A DNA stretch of 64,000 nt from Patiria miniata (GCF_015706575.1 NW_024037058.1:8185806-8249805); one strand, 5' to 3'. Positions 32,901 through 44,800 are shown, numbered from the stretch's first letter. The notes: a model not told the origin generated them from the letters alone. Program-made: numbers and translations.

Positions 32901-35900
32901 GTTACCCGTACTAACTTTGTTCAAAAGTTTCATGTCGCTGGCGATCTCTTCCTCCGACAAGAGAAAGCAGAACTGAGGTGGGAACCAGTTAAGGAAAACA
33001 AAGAATGAGGATGCAATTTAAAATTCAATTCAAAACATTCCTACACAACTCTGAGTTCCTCTCAAAATTGTACACCCTTGGTGTTTTTTCTAAGCAACCT
33101 ACTGAATCTAACAAAACCAAACAGCTAAGCCTTCTCAATCCAACAGAATCTAATGGTGAGTACTGTGAAGCCAACAGACTCCTACAATATCTAATGAAAC
33201 CAAAGAGTGAAGCCTGCAGAATCCTACAGATTCCAACAACATCAAACTTGTGGAGCCTGCTAAATCAAACGACATCAACTGAATCTAAATTGTGAAACCT
33301 GCTGAATCCTAAAGAATCCAACAACAGCAAACTTGTGAAGTCTGCTAAATCAAATAAAATCAACAGAATCTAATTGCGAAGCCTGGTGAAGCCTGAATCA
33401 AACAGAATCAACACAATCTAATTGTGAAGCCTGCGGAATCCTACAGAATCCAATAGTAAAGTGTGAAGCCTGCTGAATTTAACAAATGCAAATTGTGATG
33501 CCTGCTGAATCAACCAGAAACCAACATAATCTAAATTGTGAAACCTGCGGAATCAAACAGAATCCAACAGTAAAATGTGAAGACTGCTGAATCTAACAGA
33601 ATCAACACAATGTAATTGTGAAGCACGCTGAATCCTGGAGAATCCAACAGTAAAGTGTGAAGCCTGCTGAATTTAACAAAAGCAAATTGTGATGCCTGCT
33701 GAATCAACCAGAAACCAACACAATCTAAATTGTGAAGCCTGCTAAATCCTACAGAATCCAATAGTAAAGTGTAAAGCCTGCTGGATGTTACAACAGCAAA
33801 TTGTGACGACTGCTGAATCCAACAGAATCTAACACAATCTAAATTGTGAAGCCTGGTGAATCAAACAGAGTCCGACAGTAAAGTGTGAAGACTGCTGAAT
33901 CAAACAGAATCAACAGAATCTAATTGTGAAGCCTGCTGAATCCTACAGAATCCAATAGTAAAATGTGGAGCCTGCTGAATCTTACAAAATCAAATTGTGA
34001 TGCCTGCTGAATCAAACAGAATCCAACACAATCTAAGTTGTGAAGCCTGCTGAATCCTAGAGTAAACTGTGAAGCCTGCTGAATGTGACAACAGCAAATT
34101 ATGACCCCTCATTCAAAATTGTAAAGAATGCTTAATCCTACTGAAGCCAACAGTCAAGTGTGACGCTTGCTGAATCCAAAATAGTCCAACTGAAAGAGTT
34201 TTGAATCTAACAGCAGCAAATTGTGAAGCCCGTTGAATTCAACTGAATCCAACAACAGCACAGTAAGAATGTCTACATGCATTTGTAGATCCAACAGAAC
34301 CTAACAACAGTAAAGTTTGAATTCTGCTGAATCCTACAAAATCTATCAACAGTGAGCTGAGAAACCAGCTGCATTCAACATAATCACAGCATAAAAGTGT
34401 TCAGCATGCTGAATTGGACAGAATCCAACAAAAAGCAAATTCCATAGCCTGCTGAATCCAACAGAATCTTATGACAGCAAACGAATCAAACACAATCCAA
34501 CAACAACAACAAATGCTTATGCTTAAAACTACAAAATACAACAATTTCACTGCTACTGGATAGTGTTCTTCAAGATGGTTACTAAAAGTGTGAAGGTTTT
34601 CACTGATTTAGAATGTTTCTATTGAGTTTTAATTTGTTGGATTTCATAAGATTCAGGAACAGGTTGCAAGTAAATTCAAAGGATATCTGGTGAAGGTTTT
34701 CTTCTTTTCTCCGGCAGAGGAACTGGTTCATTCTGTCGCCTCCTCAGCTTACGAGTGCTTGCCGGTTTCACTTCCAAGGGATCGACTACATAGAAAAGAA
34801 TAATAACCATCAAATTTTGTCTCACTCATCCCTAACCCTTCAATTTCCTTCAAAATCCAACATGGGTTTTAAAGGATTTTGGAACAACCCAGCGGCTTCG
34901 ACTTGACGTGTGGCTTGATGACCCCCACTCATCCCTAACCTTCCCAGACCCTTCAAAATCATGGGGTTTTGAAGGATGTGTAGGATTTTGGCAGAGTGTT
35001 GCTTGATGAACCTAAGTTTAAGTTGAAGTGTGTGCCATTGGTTTCATGCAAGTACAAAGTGTTGGATTTTGAATGATTTTGGAGGATACAGAAAGAAAAG
35101 CAAAACCCATTTTTATACTATCTAGAGAGAGACCTTCCCAAATCCTCCAAAATCTAACAATACATACAGTACATTCTTTATAATTCAATTCAATGCAATG
35201 CAACTTTTACTTCTTTGCAACCACAAAAATGTAATCAAGAGGCATGTACATTGAGAGAAATCAAAGACGAGACATGTATAGGAAAAAGAGGGGGATGAAG
35301 AATATTTAGACATCACTTCTAAAAGTAATAGTAGTTTCACTTTTACAGTTCCACTTTGCTCAAAACACTGGAAAACCTTTCAACAGAAAACAGTAAGGAC
35401 TAAGGTTGCAGACATAAATTACACATATTGTATCACCTAAAAATGAGAAATATATTGCTGAACTATATCAGACATAACAATTGCAAAGTTCTCACAGTGA
35501 GATAGTTTGAATAGATAGGCAATATAATTCTGAAGGGACGCATGCTTGTGACATACCACCAGTGAGTTCCATGGTGACTCTGTCGCCCTCTATCATCCGC
35601 CTCTTGTCCTCCAGTTCAATCAGGAGGTTCTCCTTCAGGTCAATTTTCTTTTGCTAAAAACAATGAAAAAAAGAGGGTTTTTATCAGTCTTAAAGTTAAT
35701 ATTGATGAAGATGACAAACATATTTTGTAAATACCACCCATTCCCAATTGGGAATGCATCATGTTTCACCAATTCGGAATGCGCAATGTTAACCCAATTA
35801 GGAATGCATCTTGTTTACCCATTTGGGAATGCGCCATGTTTACCTAATTGGGAAAGCGCCATGTCTACCCAATTAGGAATGCATCCTGTTTACCCATTTG

Positions 35901-38900
35901 GGAATGCGCCATGCTTACCTAAATGGGAAAGCTCAATGTCTACCCAATTAGGAATGCATCCTGTTTACCCATTTGGGAATGCGCCATGTTTACCTAATTA
36001 GGAAAGCACCATGTCTACCCAATTTGGAATGCATCCTGTTTACCCATTTGGGAATGCGCCATTTTTACCTAATTGGGAAAGCGCCATGTCTACCCAATTT
36101 GGAATGCATCCTGTTTACCCATTTGGGAATGCGCCATGTTTACCTAATTGGGAAAGCGCCGTGTTTACCCAATTAGGAATGCATCCTGTTTACCCATTTG
36201 GGAATGCGCCATGTTTACCTAATTGGGAAAGCGCCATGTCTACCCAATTAGGAATGCATCCTGTTTACCCATTTGGGAATGCGCCATGTTTACCTAATTG
36301 GGAAAGCGCCATGTCTACCCAATTAGGAATGCATCCTGTTTACCCATTTGGGAATGCGCCATGTTTACCTAATTGGGAAAGCGTCATGTCTACCCAATTA
36401 GGAATGCATCATTTTTACCCATGTGGGAATGCACCACGTTTACCTAATTGGGAAAGCGCCATGTCTACCCAATTAGGAATGCATCCTGCTTACCCATTTG
36501 GGAATGCACCATACTTCAAAGACAGCTTTGGGCAAGGAACAGTGAAAGTTGAAAGTTTTTCAACATTAACCCCAACTCCCTTCTGTCTTTTACTAAGTAC
36601 TGGACCTAGTCCGCCAAAATCCACTAATCACACTGCTTCCAATGCATGCTTTGCTTTAGGCCTCCAGGCCCAAGTCCTTCATTCTCAATCAATATTTAGT
36701 CAAACCAGGCCTGCAGGACCAAGTCCACCAAAATCCACCAAACTGGGGGGGGGGGGGGGGGGGGGGGGGATGGGGGGGGGGGATTTTGATGGAGTTGGGG
36801 CAACATGTGGGTTTTTTTCGAGATAGCTGAATTGATGTTATTGACATATTCTAAAGATGCAAATTATGGCTAATATTTGCCACAAAAGCTCTAAAATCAT
36901 GCAAAAGTGGATGAGCAAAAAAAATGTGGCATTTGACAAACAATAAAACCTCTCTAAACTTATACAACTAACATTACATCAAGGGCATTTTTCTTCATCT
37001 TTTCCAGACTGATCACATTCTTTTCGACTCAATTCAATTATATTTTACACAACAACAATGTATACTACACACAATATTATGTACAAAATATAACAGTACA
37101 AAATATTAGCAAACAAAGAACAGTTGATCTCCTCTGGGATAGCCCAAGGAGCTGATTGCAGCTTATTTCCCTTGGGGTCTCAATTTGGTAAAATACTATT
37201 CGGATATTGGTAAAATGCCACTTGACTTTTCAGCTATTTGTTGCATGATCGAATCTTTGGATAGTTGTTATATTCAGCAGAGCCAATCCAACATGGCCTT
37301 ACCTCAAGATCGTCCCTTGCATTCTTCTTTTCTCTGATATATTCACGCTCAACAGCCTCAATCTGTCAAACAAAGACAAAAGCAAAACAAAAATTAAAAC
37401 TTGTATATCCGTTGATCTGACAACATTTCAGCATCAACGTAATTACATACATGTATGTATTTGAAATGTGATATATTTGTCCATGGTTAAAAAATTCATT
37501 CGGTCACATATATTTATTTTCAGGGCAATCCCAGCGTTCTGATTCAAAGAAGTGACGGAGCCAATTAACTAGGATACCTAATTAATGACTCAGAGAAATG
37601 ATCCAAGAGTCCTAGTTTGAAGCACATCTGTATCAAGTTGCATGAACAGTCCCAGCCAGTCAATCCTCCTTTACGTAGGCATATGATTCCTAACTCTTAA
37701 TAACATAACAGTCACTTGATTGATTTGACCGGGATGGTTTTGTTCAATTTGACAGACAGGGAAGGACAAGGAAGATCCAAGGAGTCAAATCATGTAATAC
37801 ATTTGCCCATGCAATCAATTCAAAATTATTTTAAAATTGTACAAAGAAATTGACTGGAGCAGGGTTTGAACCTGTGACCTCCGGAGTGCCGTTCCGATAC
37901 CCTACCAACTGAGCTATCCAGCTCAATGTTTGCAGTTCCTCTTTAACCCTTACCCTACTAGACCCTCCAACGCATGCCAATATGTGCCTCAAGAAAATCT
38001 CCTATGTTTTTTGCATGGCCCTCCAATATCTGCCATGTCATTTCAAGGGTAACTGGACAGGCACTCCAATACATGCCACAGAGAACAATGAGAGTCCTCT
38101 GATAACAATCAAGTGCCCCCAGCTGGTCAGTATCAGGCACCCTCCAGGGCCTCCAACTCCTGCCAATTGGAGCCTTCACTGCTACATCAAAGTATCCTCC
38201 GATAAACTGCAGCTGGAGGGCATTGGCATAACCAACTGACATGCAGTAAACTACCCTCAGAGAGTAAGGGTTAAGTGTCAATGTCTTTGTTCTAGGGCGC
38301 TAGTCAGAAGCCATAAACCTGTATGCCATGTAGTCGGGGATCACGCTCAAAATCATATTGCAAGCAACATTTACTGCAAACCTGGGAAATAGAGATCACT
38401 CAGAGAGGATACAGCTTTTAATAAAAAAAAAAATTTATGAGCAAAAGTGTGGACAGAAAAATTGAATATGTGTTAAAGACTTGGAGGGTTTGAAGACAAT
38501 TTAATGTTTGCACCTCACAGCATCTTGCAACCTCTGCCATCCGCAGTCGCTCCTTGTGAACCTGCTCCAACTTCTTGAGTTTCCGATTTAGTTCGGCATG
38601 CGATCCGTCAGTAAGACTATTAAGTTGCTTCTTTAAGGAGGCTAACTTTTCCTTGTACATTCTGAAAAAAATTGGATAATCATGGGGAGAAATCAGTGAG
38701 AAACGTGTACACAACTTGTTCATTATCATGAACCCTAACCTTCCCAAATCCTTCAAACTTCTCTTGGCAAAATGGAGGATTTTGCAGGATTGAGGCAGTG
38801 GTCACCTCTCCAATTAACACTCCAGAAATAACAGAGGATTTTGCAGGATTGAGGAAGTATGCAAGTTTTACATGAAGGCAACTGTGAAAAAAAGAGCTGT

Positions 38901-40501
38901 TTTATTTTTTGACTCGGCCCAACACTGTACAAATTTTGTATAATTCTGGGGATTAATGAAGTTCTTTTCATCTTACTGTTCTTTCATTTCAGTGAATTCT
39001 TCTTCCAGTTTGGCTGCGTCAGTCTCACTGGCATCTTCAGTGTCTGCAATAAAAAAAATCTCTAAATTAGAACCTTTGGATTGTAGTTCTTGAAAACCTG
39101 CATTAGGAATGAAAATGCCGAAAGAATGTACATGTAGTATCCAGACGCCACGTTTTGGTTGTGTACAAATGCAGAGTCCAGTGCATTTTCAAAGTATTGG
39201 AAATGCTTGTCAGTCCAAGATTCATGTCTTTTCAACATTTTGCAATGACGAACCTTTGTTGCGATAATATATGACGAACAAAGTGGCGTCAGGACGCAAC
39301 TTTCTTTTCGAAAATGCTTGCATATCAAAATTAAGAGGCTGACCTATTATGCCATAAAAAAACAGTGATGGGGTTTACAACCCTTTTATTATTTTTTTTT
39401 TATTTGGTTTGAATTCCAATATTCACTTTTGATTTTGGAAACTGGATATATCGAAAACCAGCATGTATGCGGGCACACTTTTGACAAAAACTGAATGACA
39501 GGCAACAGCCGTACAAATGCGCATTGTCAAAATTTGATGCAAGCTAGTGAGGGCGCGATTTATCACAACCCATGACGTCATGCAACACGACGCTTACCTG
39601 AACAATGGCTGTAAAAGTCGTCCGAATTCAACTCGAAATTACAAGATAACTAGACCTCTGAAGGTGCCGAATTTAACGTTTTGTTGATATTAAGCAGTAG
39701 TAGACGGCATTGTGTGGGTATAAAGTGACAAAATAATTGCACTTTTAAATGGATTTTCGGCTCCCTTACTCCTTAGCAACGGACTCTCCGTCCAATTTAC
39801 CACATGTGGTAAATACGGAGGTAGTCCAGTATTACCGTCACATTTATGGGACTAGGCTGATTTTGTGCCCAATTTCCGGACGCCACTGTTTCTGAATTTC
39901 GGATTAAATTTCATGAAACGGAAATTGTTCACAGAGCCAGAGATTAAATAGCAAGCATTAATAAGGTCAAAGTACCAGTATTTCACTGCATGAATTTGAG
40001 GTTTGTCAACAAAGAGGTTTGGCAACACTATATGAGGAAAGTCGAGTAAACGTTGAACTCGAAGTGCGCCACGACGTTAGGGAACACCACCACGCATGTG
40101 CATCACAACAAAAACAGATTTTTTTTTTTTACAATTCTATCAACAAGTTAATTATTACACTTTCATGTTTAAAAGTTTCCTGTATCACAAACAATGAAGG
40201 TACGTTAATTTAAACTAGTACGGAAAGTTAAATACATACAAGTTAAAACGGGGGAAAGGGACCAAATATCTGTATCCATTTCTGTGGATGTTCAACATTG
40301 TGCAAATAATGCAATGGAAATGTAATGCAATGCAACTCAATGCAAAAAGGCAATGAATGAATATTTTCGAGAGAAAAAACCACCTTCGTCAGACTCCTGT
40401 TCTTGGTAGATATCCTTGCTGTCTTCACCGTCACTGAATTCATACTCAAAGGCTGGGTCAAACCCATTCGGGACTGTAATTCCTGACAATGTGGACACCA
40501 T
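29972..40501 (-). CDS. SUDS3: SUDS3 (Sds3), Sin3-HDAC corepressor subunit, 10 coding exons
   Basis: Nuclear scaffold subunit of the Sin3-histone deacetylase complex. Coding exons in order: 40501-40384, 39043-38977, 38661-38514, 37362-37303, 35653-35557, 34785-34687, 32977-32916, 32048-32015, 31324-31098, 30067-29972. They sum to 1008 nt, 335 aa plus stop, against 328 aa in human. Visible regions: acidic N-terminus with [12 protein letters not shown] (about 40-52), coiled-coil Sds3 region from [13 protein letters not shown] (63) through [20 protein letters not shown] to about 163, the [20 protein letters not shown] basic stretch, and a C-terminal capped-Tudor-like domain ([20 protein letters not shown] ... 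[14 protein letters not shown]). Intron 6 is U12-type AT-AC; the others are GT-AG. An in-frame ATG at 40636 would add 45 residues, but I prefer 40501. Identity is very secure. Confidence 0.95.
30279..30960. mobile_element. hAT-like MITE with 8-bp duplication, interrupted by another MITE
   Basis: Left TAGGGCTGTGCATCGG, right (reversed) TAGGGTGTGCATTTATGGG. Flanks ATAACAAC (30271-30278) and ATAACAAT (30961-30968) form an 8-bp target duplication with one mismatch, typical of hAT elements. The body contains GGGTACCTGAGTACC-type text at both ends. A MITE at 30400-30653 has inserted inside. SUDS3 intron 9. Confidence 0.75.
30400..30653. mobile_element. AATTCGGGCGATTCACAATG-type MITE, copy 2, nested
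   Basis: Left AATTCCGGCAATTCACAATG, right its complement (CATTGTGAATTGCCCGCATT). It is a shorter relative of 22460-22824 and sits inside the hAT-like element, so it inserted later. Confidence 0.8.
32321..32560 (+). mobile_element. tRNA-derived SINE, copy 1
   Basis: Shares CTTGGGCAAGGCACTTT, GATTGCCTCTCTCCACCCAG and GAGTATAAATGGGTACCTGT with the fuller copy at 47253-47610. A degraded B box (GTTTGAACCC) lies at 32343-32352. SUDS3 intron 7. Confidence 0.75.
32978..34686 (-). other. U12-type AT-AC intron of SUDS3 (intron 6)
   Basis: Read on the minus strand, the 5' splice site is CCAG|ATATCCTTTG, the U12 AT-AC consensus. Near the 3' end TTCCTTAAC, the U12 branch-site consensus, precedes TGGTTCCCAC|CTCAG with the branch A about 11 nt from the AC end. 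No GT donor at this junction would keep the frame. With this intron the protein reads [16 protein letters not shown], aligning with human RKPAPAQLNYLLTDEQ. Confidence 0.9.
33040..34520. repeat. Degenerate satellite-like array filling the SUDS3 U12 intron
   Basis: Diverged repeats of GTGAAGCCTGCTGAATCCTA and CAGAATCCAACAGTAAAGTG words, roughly 40-bp steps grouped into units of 80 bp or more. It occupies most of the 1709-bp AT-AC intron. A related GCTGAATCCAACAGAATCCA stretch also occurs at 29037-29059, outside the intron. Confidence 0.8.
34830..35180 (-). repeat. Dispersed CCAAATCCTCCAAAATC repeat in SUDS3 intron 5
   Basis: Holds CATCCCTAACC...CCTTCAAAATCC, GGGTTTTGAAGGATGTGTAGGATTTTGG and CCTTCCCAAATCCTCCAAAATC. 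Same family as 42001-42258. Confidence 0.55.
35735..36515 (+). repeat. 75-bp higher-order minisatellite built from three 25-bp subunits
   Basis: The 25-bp subunits are AATTAGGAATGCATCCTGTT+TACCC, ATTTGGGAATGCGCCATGTT+TACCT and AATTGGGAAAGCGCCATGTC+TACCC, cycling in that order for about ten 75-bp units. Because 75 is divisible by three, the plus strand is open ([18 protein letters not shown] repeats). The array lies inside a SUDS3 intron on the opposite strand, so it is not counted as a gene. Confidence 0.93.
36747..36782. repeat. Poly-G tract
   Basis: A G homopolymer of over 20 bases, one AT interruption, then a further G run. Lies in SUDS3 intron 4. Length is likely uncertain in the assembly. 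Confidence 0.8.
37851..37925 (-). mobile_element. tRNA-derived SINE head
   Basis: On the minus strand: GAGCTGGATAGCTCAGTTGG (box A region) and GGTTCAAACCCTGCTCC (B box), spaced like a tRNA. The acceptor arms do not pair over seven positions, so this is a SINE head or tRNA relic rather than a working tRNA gene. Confidence 0.6.
37943..38274. mobile_element. piggyBac-like MITE with TTAA duplication (CCCTTACYCT termini)
   Basis: TTAA at 37943-37946 and 38271-38274 flank CCCTTACCCTAC and its near-complement AGAGTAAGGG. A 107-codon minus-strand frame overlaps it, without recognisable similarity. SUDS3 intron 3. Confidence 0.75.
38736..38866 (-). repeat. Dispersed GGATTTTGCAGGATTGAGG fragment
   Basis: Contains CCCTAACCTTCCCAAATCC and two GGATTTTGCAGGATTGAGG words about 65 bp apart, in SUDS3 intron 2. 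Confidence 0.65.
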
Positions 40502-41859
40502 TTTACAGCCAAAAATTGGCCTCAAAACTTGAGGGAAATAATGACAACGCGCGTCCAATTTGCGTTTACAGCTGAAATTTGCGTGGTTGAAAGCTGAGTT
40601 TGGCCAACGACATCGCAAAGCATGCATTTCGCCCATGCTTAAAAAAAAAGCCGAGGCGGAAACCAGGCACGGTGTTGTTGCACAAACGTACGAAGAGCCA
40701 TGCGCACTGACCTTCTTGTGACTTCATTATATTATTTTGCGAGTAGTCTCGTACACGTGCTACAACATCATTCGACCACGTTTGTTTCGGTACTTGTGAA
40801 GAAGACTACGTTCGTCTCGTCAGGCTCCCATTTCGTCATAGACATATCGCTATGGTATGAACACCGGTGCACCAGACTCAAATAAAATCTTGCTATCGCA
40901 AAGTAAGTACACGTAATCGTATCGTTGTGTGGTTGATTTCGTCCTTTTTTAGTGGTAAACAGTGATGTAGATGTCTGTGAAATAGGCTAAACGAAGAAGA
41001 CATATGTCGACGTGGAACTGAGGTGAGTGGTGTTGACTTTCATGACTGTCAGATCAAATGATGAGGGGGAATTTGGGACGAAGCGCGCCGATCATGCCGA
41101 TCGGCATGATCAGGAAACCCGGCGGAGGAGGCGTGGCTTGCCTTGGTTCAGTGGGGGGTGTTGGCTGAAGATTTGGGAATTAGAAATGTCGCTATGCAGT
41201 TGAGGCATAACAACATCTTCATGGATTGTCTTAAGTATGATTTACTAAATAAAAGAGGCATAGAGCCTAATTCAGGATTTCTTTTTCGTTAACATGAAAT
41301 TTGTACTTTTTTTAGCTGTGTATTTTTTTCGACTGGATCTATGCTATTGGCCGATCACGCCACCATTAGTCGATTTTGCTGCCATTAGTCGACCACCTTT
41401 TTTTTCAAATTCACAGCGCTGGAGCTGGAGGTTTTTTTCAGGATGGCTAAACTCTGAGATTCAGGATTGCCCGATCGCACAAATACATGTCTGCCATGTC
41501 TGCGCAATTGGGTGATAGCGCTAGTAATAACCGATCTCGCCCAAGGAATTCATGCCATTTAATCAGGAATTCATGCCATTTTAAACAATGGGAAAATAAG
41601 AGTTTATCTGAGTTAAACTCAAATGGCTTAGTAGGCCTACCATGAGCACTGAAACATTCACTTTCCAAATTTAGGCAAGTCTTGCTTTTCATAATCTCAC
41701 CCTACACACACAATGCAAAAAAATGTACACAATCCACAAAGTTGTTTTTTAATTTTAATACTACATTTTAATTATAGTTGTGTGTGTTTGTTTACAGGAA
41801 ATAATACACACAGGTTCTAAACAGTCACGGTAGTCACGAAAGTCGTGCTGATCTCCAAG
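40502..41859. promoter_or_regulatory. Divergent SUDS3/DERL2 promoter interval with a probable DERL2 5' UTR intron
   Basis: 1.36 kb between the two start codons, locally richer in CG dinucleotides (40540-40780, 41080-41130). GGAACTGAG|GTGAGTGG at 41022/41023 and TTTGTTTACAG|GAAATAAT at 41797/41798 would make a spliced DERL2 leader. A CACGTG box lies at 40754-40759, CCACG at 40776-40780 and GACGTGG at 41009-41015; the last resembles the XBP1/ATF6-type core known for ER-stress genes (inference). Confidence 0.4.
41090..41111. repeat. Perfect 22-bp palindrome
   Basis: GATCATGCCGA followed exactly by its complement, in the proposed DERL2 leader intron. A protein-binding dyad or a chance hairpin are both possible. 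Confidence 0.6.
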
Positions 41860-44800
41860 ATGGCGTATCAGACTTTTCAACAGGAGTACCTGCAAACACC
41901 AGCGATCACCAGGGCCTACTGCACATCATGTGTGCTGACTACACTAGCTGTGGTCAGTGTACTTCCAAAAAAACCTTAATCTTCTCAGATCAATTATTTC
42001 AACCCTAACCCTCCAAAATCCTCCAAAATCCACCAGGAGATTTTGGAGGATTTTGTCAAATTAAGGAAGTTAGAGCCAAGCCACTATTACTTTTACACAG
42101 GGCTTGATGCCCCTTGAAACCTGGTAGGTACAAAGAGTGTGCTATTGTTTTCACATTGTAAAGTAATATTGGCTAGGCTCTACCTTCCTCAGTCCTACAA
42201 AATCCTCCAAAACCTCCTGATCGATTTTGAAAAATCTGGGAGGGTTAGGGGTAATCCGTGAGCCTTAGAAATTAAAATCCAACCATCAGTTATTAAACCA
42301 TGTAACTACCTTTAGCCATTCAAAATCCAATGCCTGATTTTGGTGGGTTTTGATGGATTCAGCAATATACAGCCCAGCCACTGATACTTACTCTAAATGG
42401 GGCTTGATCAGGTCCACATTTTGTTCCGAGCACAAATATGCCAAATTACATAGATCCAGGAAGTAAAGTAAGTACCCTACTTATTACTTTTAACCACACT
42501 GTACGTCTTAATGGCTTACCTTTAGACATCATCGTTGAGAAATTTTTACTTATTTTTTTATTCTTAATAGCAACTGGACATCATCACACCATTTCAGCTG
42601 TACTTCAACCCAGATCTCATATTCAACCATTATCAGGTGAGTTGTATGTTCCATTGACTGAACAGACTTGTGATGAGCAAGTGAGTTTTGGAAGACTCAA
42701 AACTCAAGTGTTAAACTCAAGATTGATACAGAGTCATACTCAGACTCCCATTAACCTTACAATAAAAGACTCGAGACATAAACACAATAAACATATAAGA
42801 AAAGGCAAAACCGGTCCAAAACAGTCATTGAAAGCAGTGTTGTATGTTAGTGCATATTTCATTAGCCCAAACCGCCCTGAATCCTCCAAAATCCTTTTTG
42901 CAAATTGGAGGATTTTGCAGGATTGAGGTTACATGGCAAAAGTGCGTTGCTGATTTCGGAGGACGCACTGCGTCAAGGTCTTGGGCTGGACCTTGTGTTG
43001 TTTATGCTCAGCCGTGCACAAATTTAGTCCTTGATTATACTTGACATCCTCCGCACTGCTCCAGAATGTCACTGCCTCTGCCTCAGCCTATTGACAGACA
43101 TAGCTGGAGGATTTTGCAGGATTCAGGCAGTGGTCATCCCTCCATGGACCATATTCAAGAAATAACGGAGGAATTTGCAGGATTGAGGCTATATGCTATT
43201 TTTCCACGAGGCCAATTGGAGGATTTTGCAGGATTGAGGCTACATCCTAGCAAAAAAGCCTAGGGAGTTAGGGTTAGTGTGGATGCATTTTTGTAGGTAT
43301 GAAAACGAAGTTGTGGTTACCAAAAGTAAACTTAGAAGTAGGTGAAATTTCCCATACATTTGAGTAAAAAAAAAAAAAGGATTTAGAATGGCTATTCACT
43401 GGAAATCTTTTCATACATCAGTCAGGGCCCAATTTCATAGAGCTGCTTAAGCACAAAATTTGCTTAAGCACGAAAAAACATTGCTTAGTAAAATTAGATT
43501 ACCGGCCAAAACTCCACGTGATGTACATAGCTTGTGACTGGTATTTAGCTGTTGTTAACTTAGCATAGCAATCGCATGGAGTTTTGGCCGGTAACATGAT
43601 TTTATTAAGCAAGACGTTTTTGTGCTCAAGCAAATTTTGTGCTTAAGCAGCTCTATGAAATTGGCCCCTGATCTGCACAATGGCCGGATAGAGCCCATTG
43701 TGTTATGGGGCAATCCTATACGATATCACTGCCCAACTCTCAATGGACGTCAGTCAGTGAATCCGTCAGTGAGGTAAAAAGAGACTACTGAGCTGCCCCT
43801 TATCTGTTACCCGCAAAAAATATGGGAATTTGGTTAAAATGTTCTTCAATTTCTCTTACAGGTTTGGAGACTGGTCACCAATTTCCTCTTCTTCGGACCG
43901 ATTGGCTTCAACTTTTTATTCAACATGATCTTCACGTATCGCTACTGTCGCATGCTGGAGGAGGGGTCGTTCAGGGGTCGCACGGCAGATTTCTTCTTCA
44001 TGTTCTTCTTAGGGGGTCTGATCATGACTGTATCCTTAAAAAATAAAAAAGACAAGGAAAGCTTAGCATAAAAGTTGGTTGCATCGCCCACAAAACTCTT
44101 TAGATAAAAGTGTCCTTAAAAGGCTATGACTAGAATTTTTCTACGGAGCATATTTTGTGCAACTTTCTACTCATGTGTGAAAACTATTTGAAATCCCATT
44201 TAGTTAATTTTATTCAAAAAGGCTCTTCTTTAAACATTTAAATAATGTCCATGCTTTTCCGGACAACAGAGGGCGCTGTTGCTGTGATGCCATTTCCGGA
44301 AGACACTGTTCAGTTTAGGGGTTTTCTGTTCAAATTGTGAACCCAAAAATGTGCTCATTGAAAACAGTTTTGAGAAAGGTTTGCCCATTGGCTTACTGCC
44401 ATGTACTGACACAATGACGAATCACCAAAAACAGAAAATCAATGACAGCAAAATAGCCAAAATTTTGGCAACTTTTGTTGCTGAAATAGCTGCACCATTG
44501 AGGTTTCTGACTGAAATGACATCACACTTTTGCTCACGTACGAGTATGTAAATTTTCATTAGCTTAAAACACCGAAAATTAAGGTATAGGACATAAAGGT
44601 GGATTTTCAAGGATTGCATTTTAAAAAAATCATTTTGTATGGGCCCTTTAAGACTTTGTTTTTAGTTTTATTATCTCATTCTCCTTAACTGGATTATTTC
44701 TAGATTATTTCCTTCTTTGTCAACCTGGTGTTTCTTGGCCAAGCGTTTACGATAATGCTGGTGTATGTCTGGAGTCGTAGGAACCCTTACGTCCGCATGA

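Noticed and set aside
36747-36782. Poly-G tract as a functional quadruplex
   Set aside because: Simple homopolymers of this length are common and prone to assembly error; nothing else marks it.
35651-36826. Plus-strand frame of 271 codons with [18 protein letters not shown] repeats
   Set aside because: It is the translation of the 75-bp array, antisense within a SUDS3 intron, and ends in a poly-G tract.
37851-37925. tRNA gene on the minus strand
   Set aside because: A and B boxes are present but the acceptor stem does not pair and related heads occur elsewhere, so a SINE is more likely.
37958-38281. 107-codon minus-strand frame
   Set aside because: Almost entirely within the TTAA-flanked MITE; no similarity recognised.
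42438-42926. 162-codon plus-strand frame overlapping DERL2 exon 2
   Set aside because: It reads DERL2 exon 2 in the wrong frame and continues into intron repeats.
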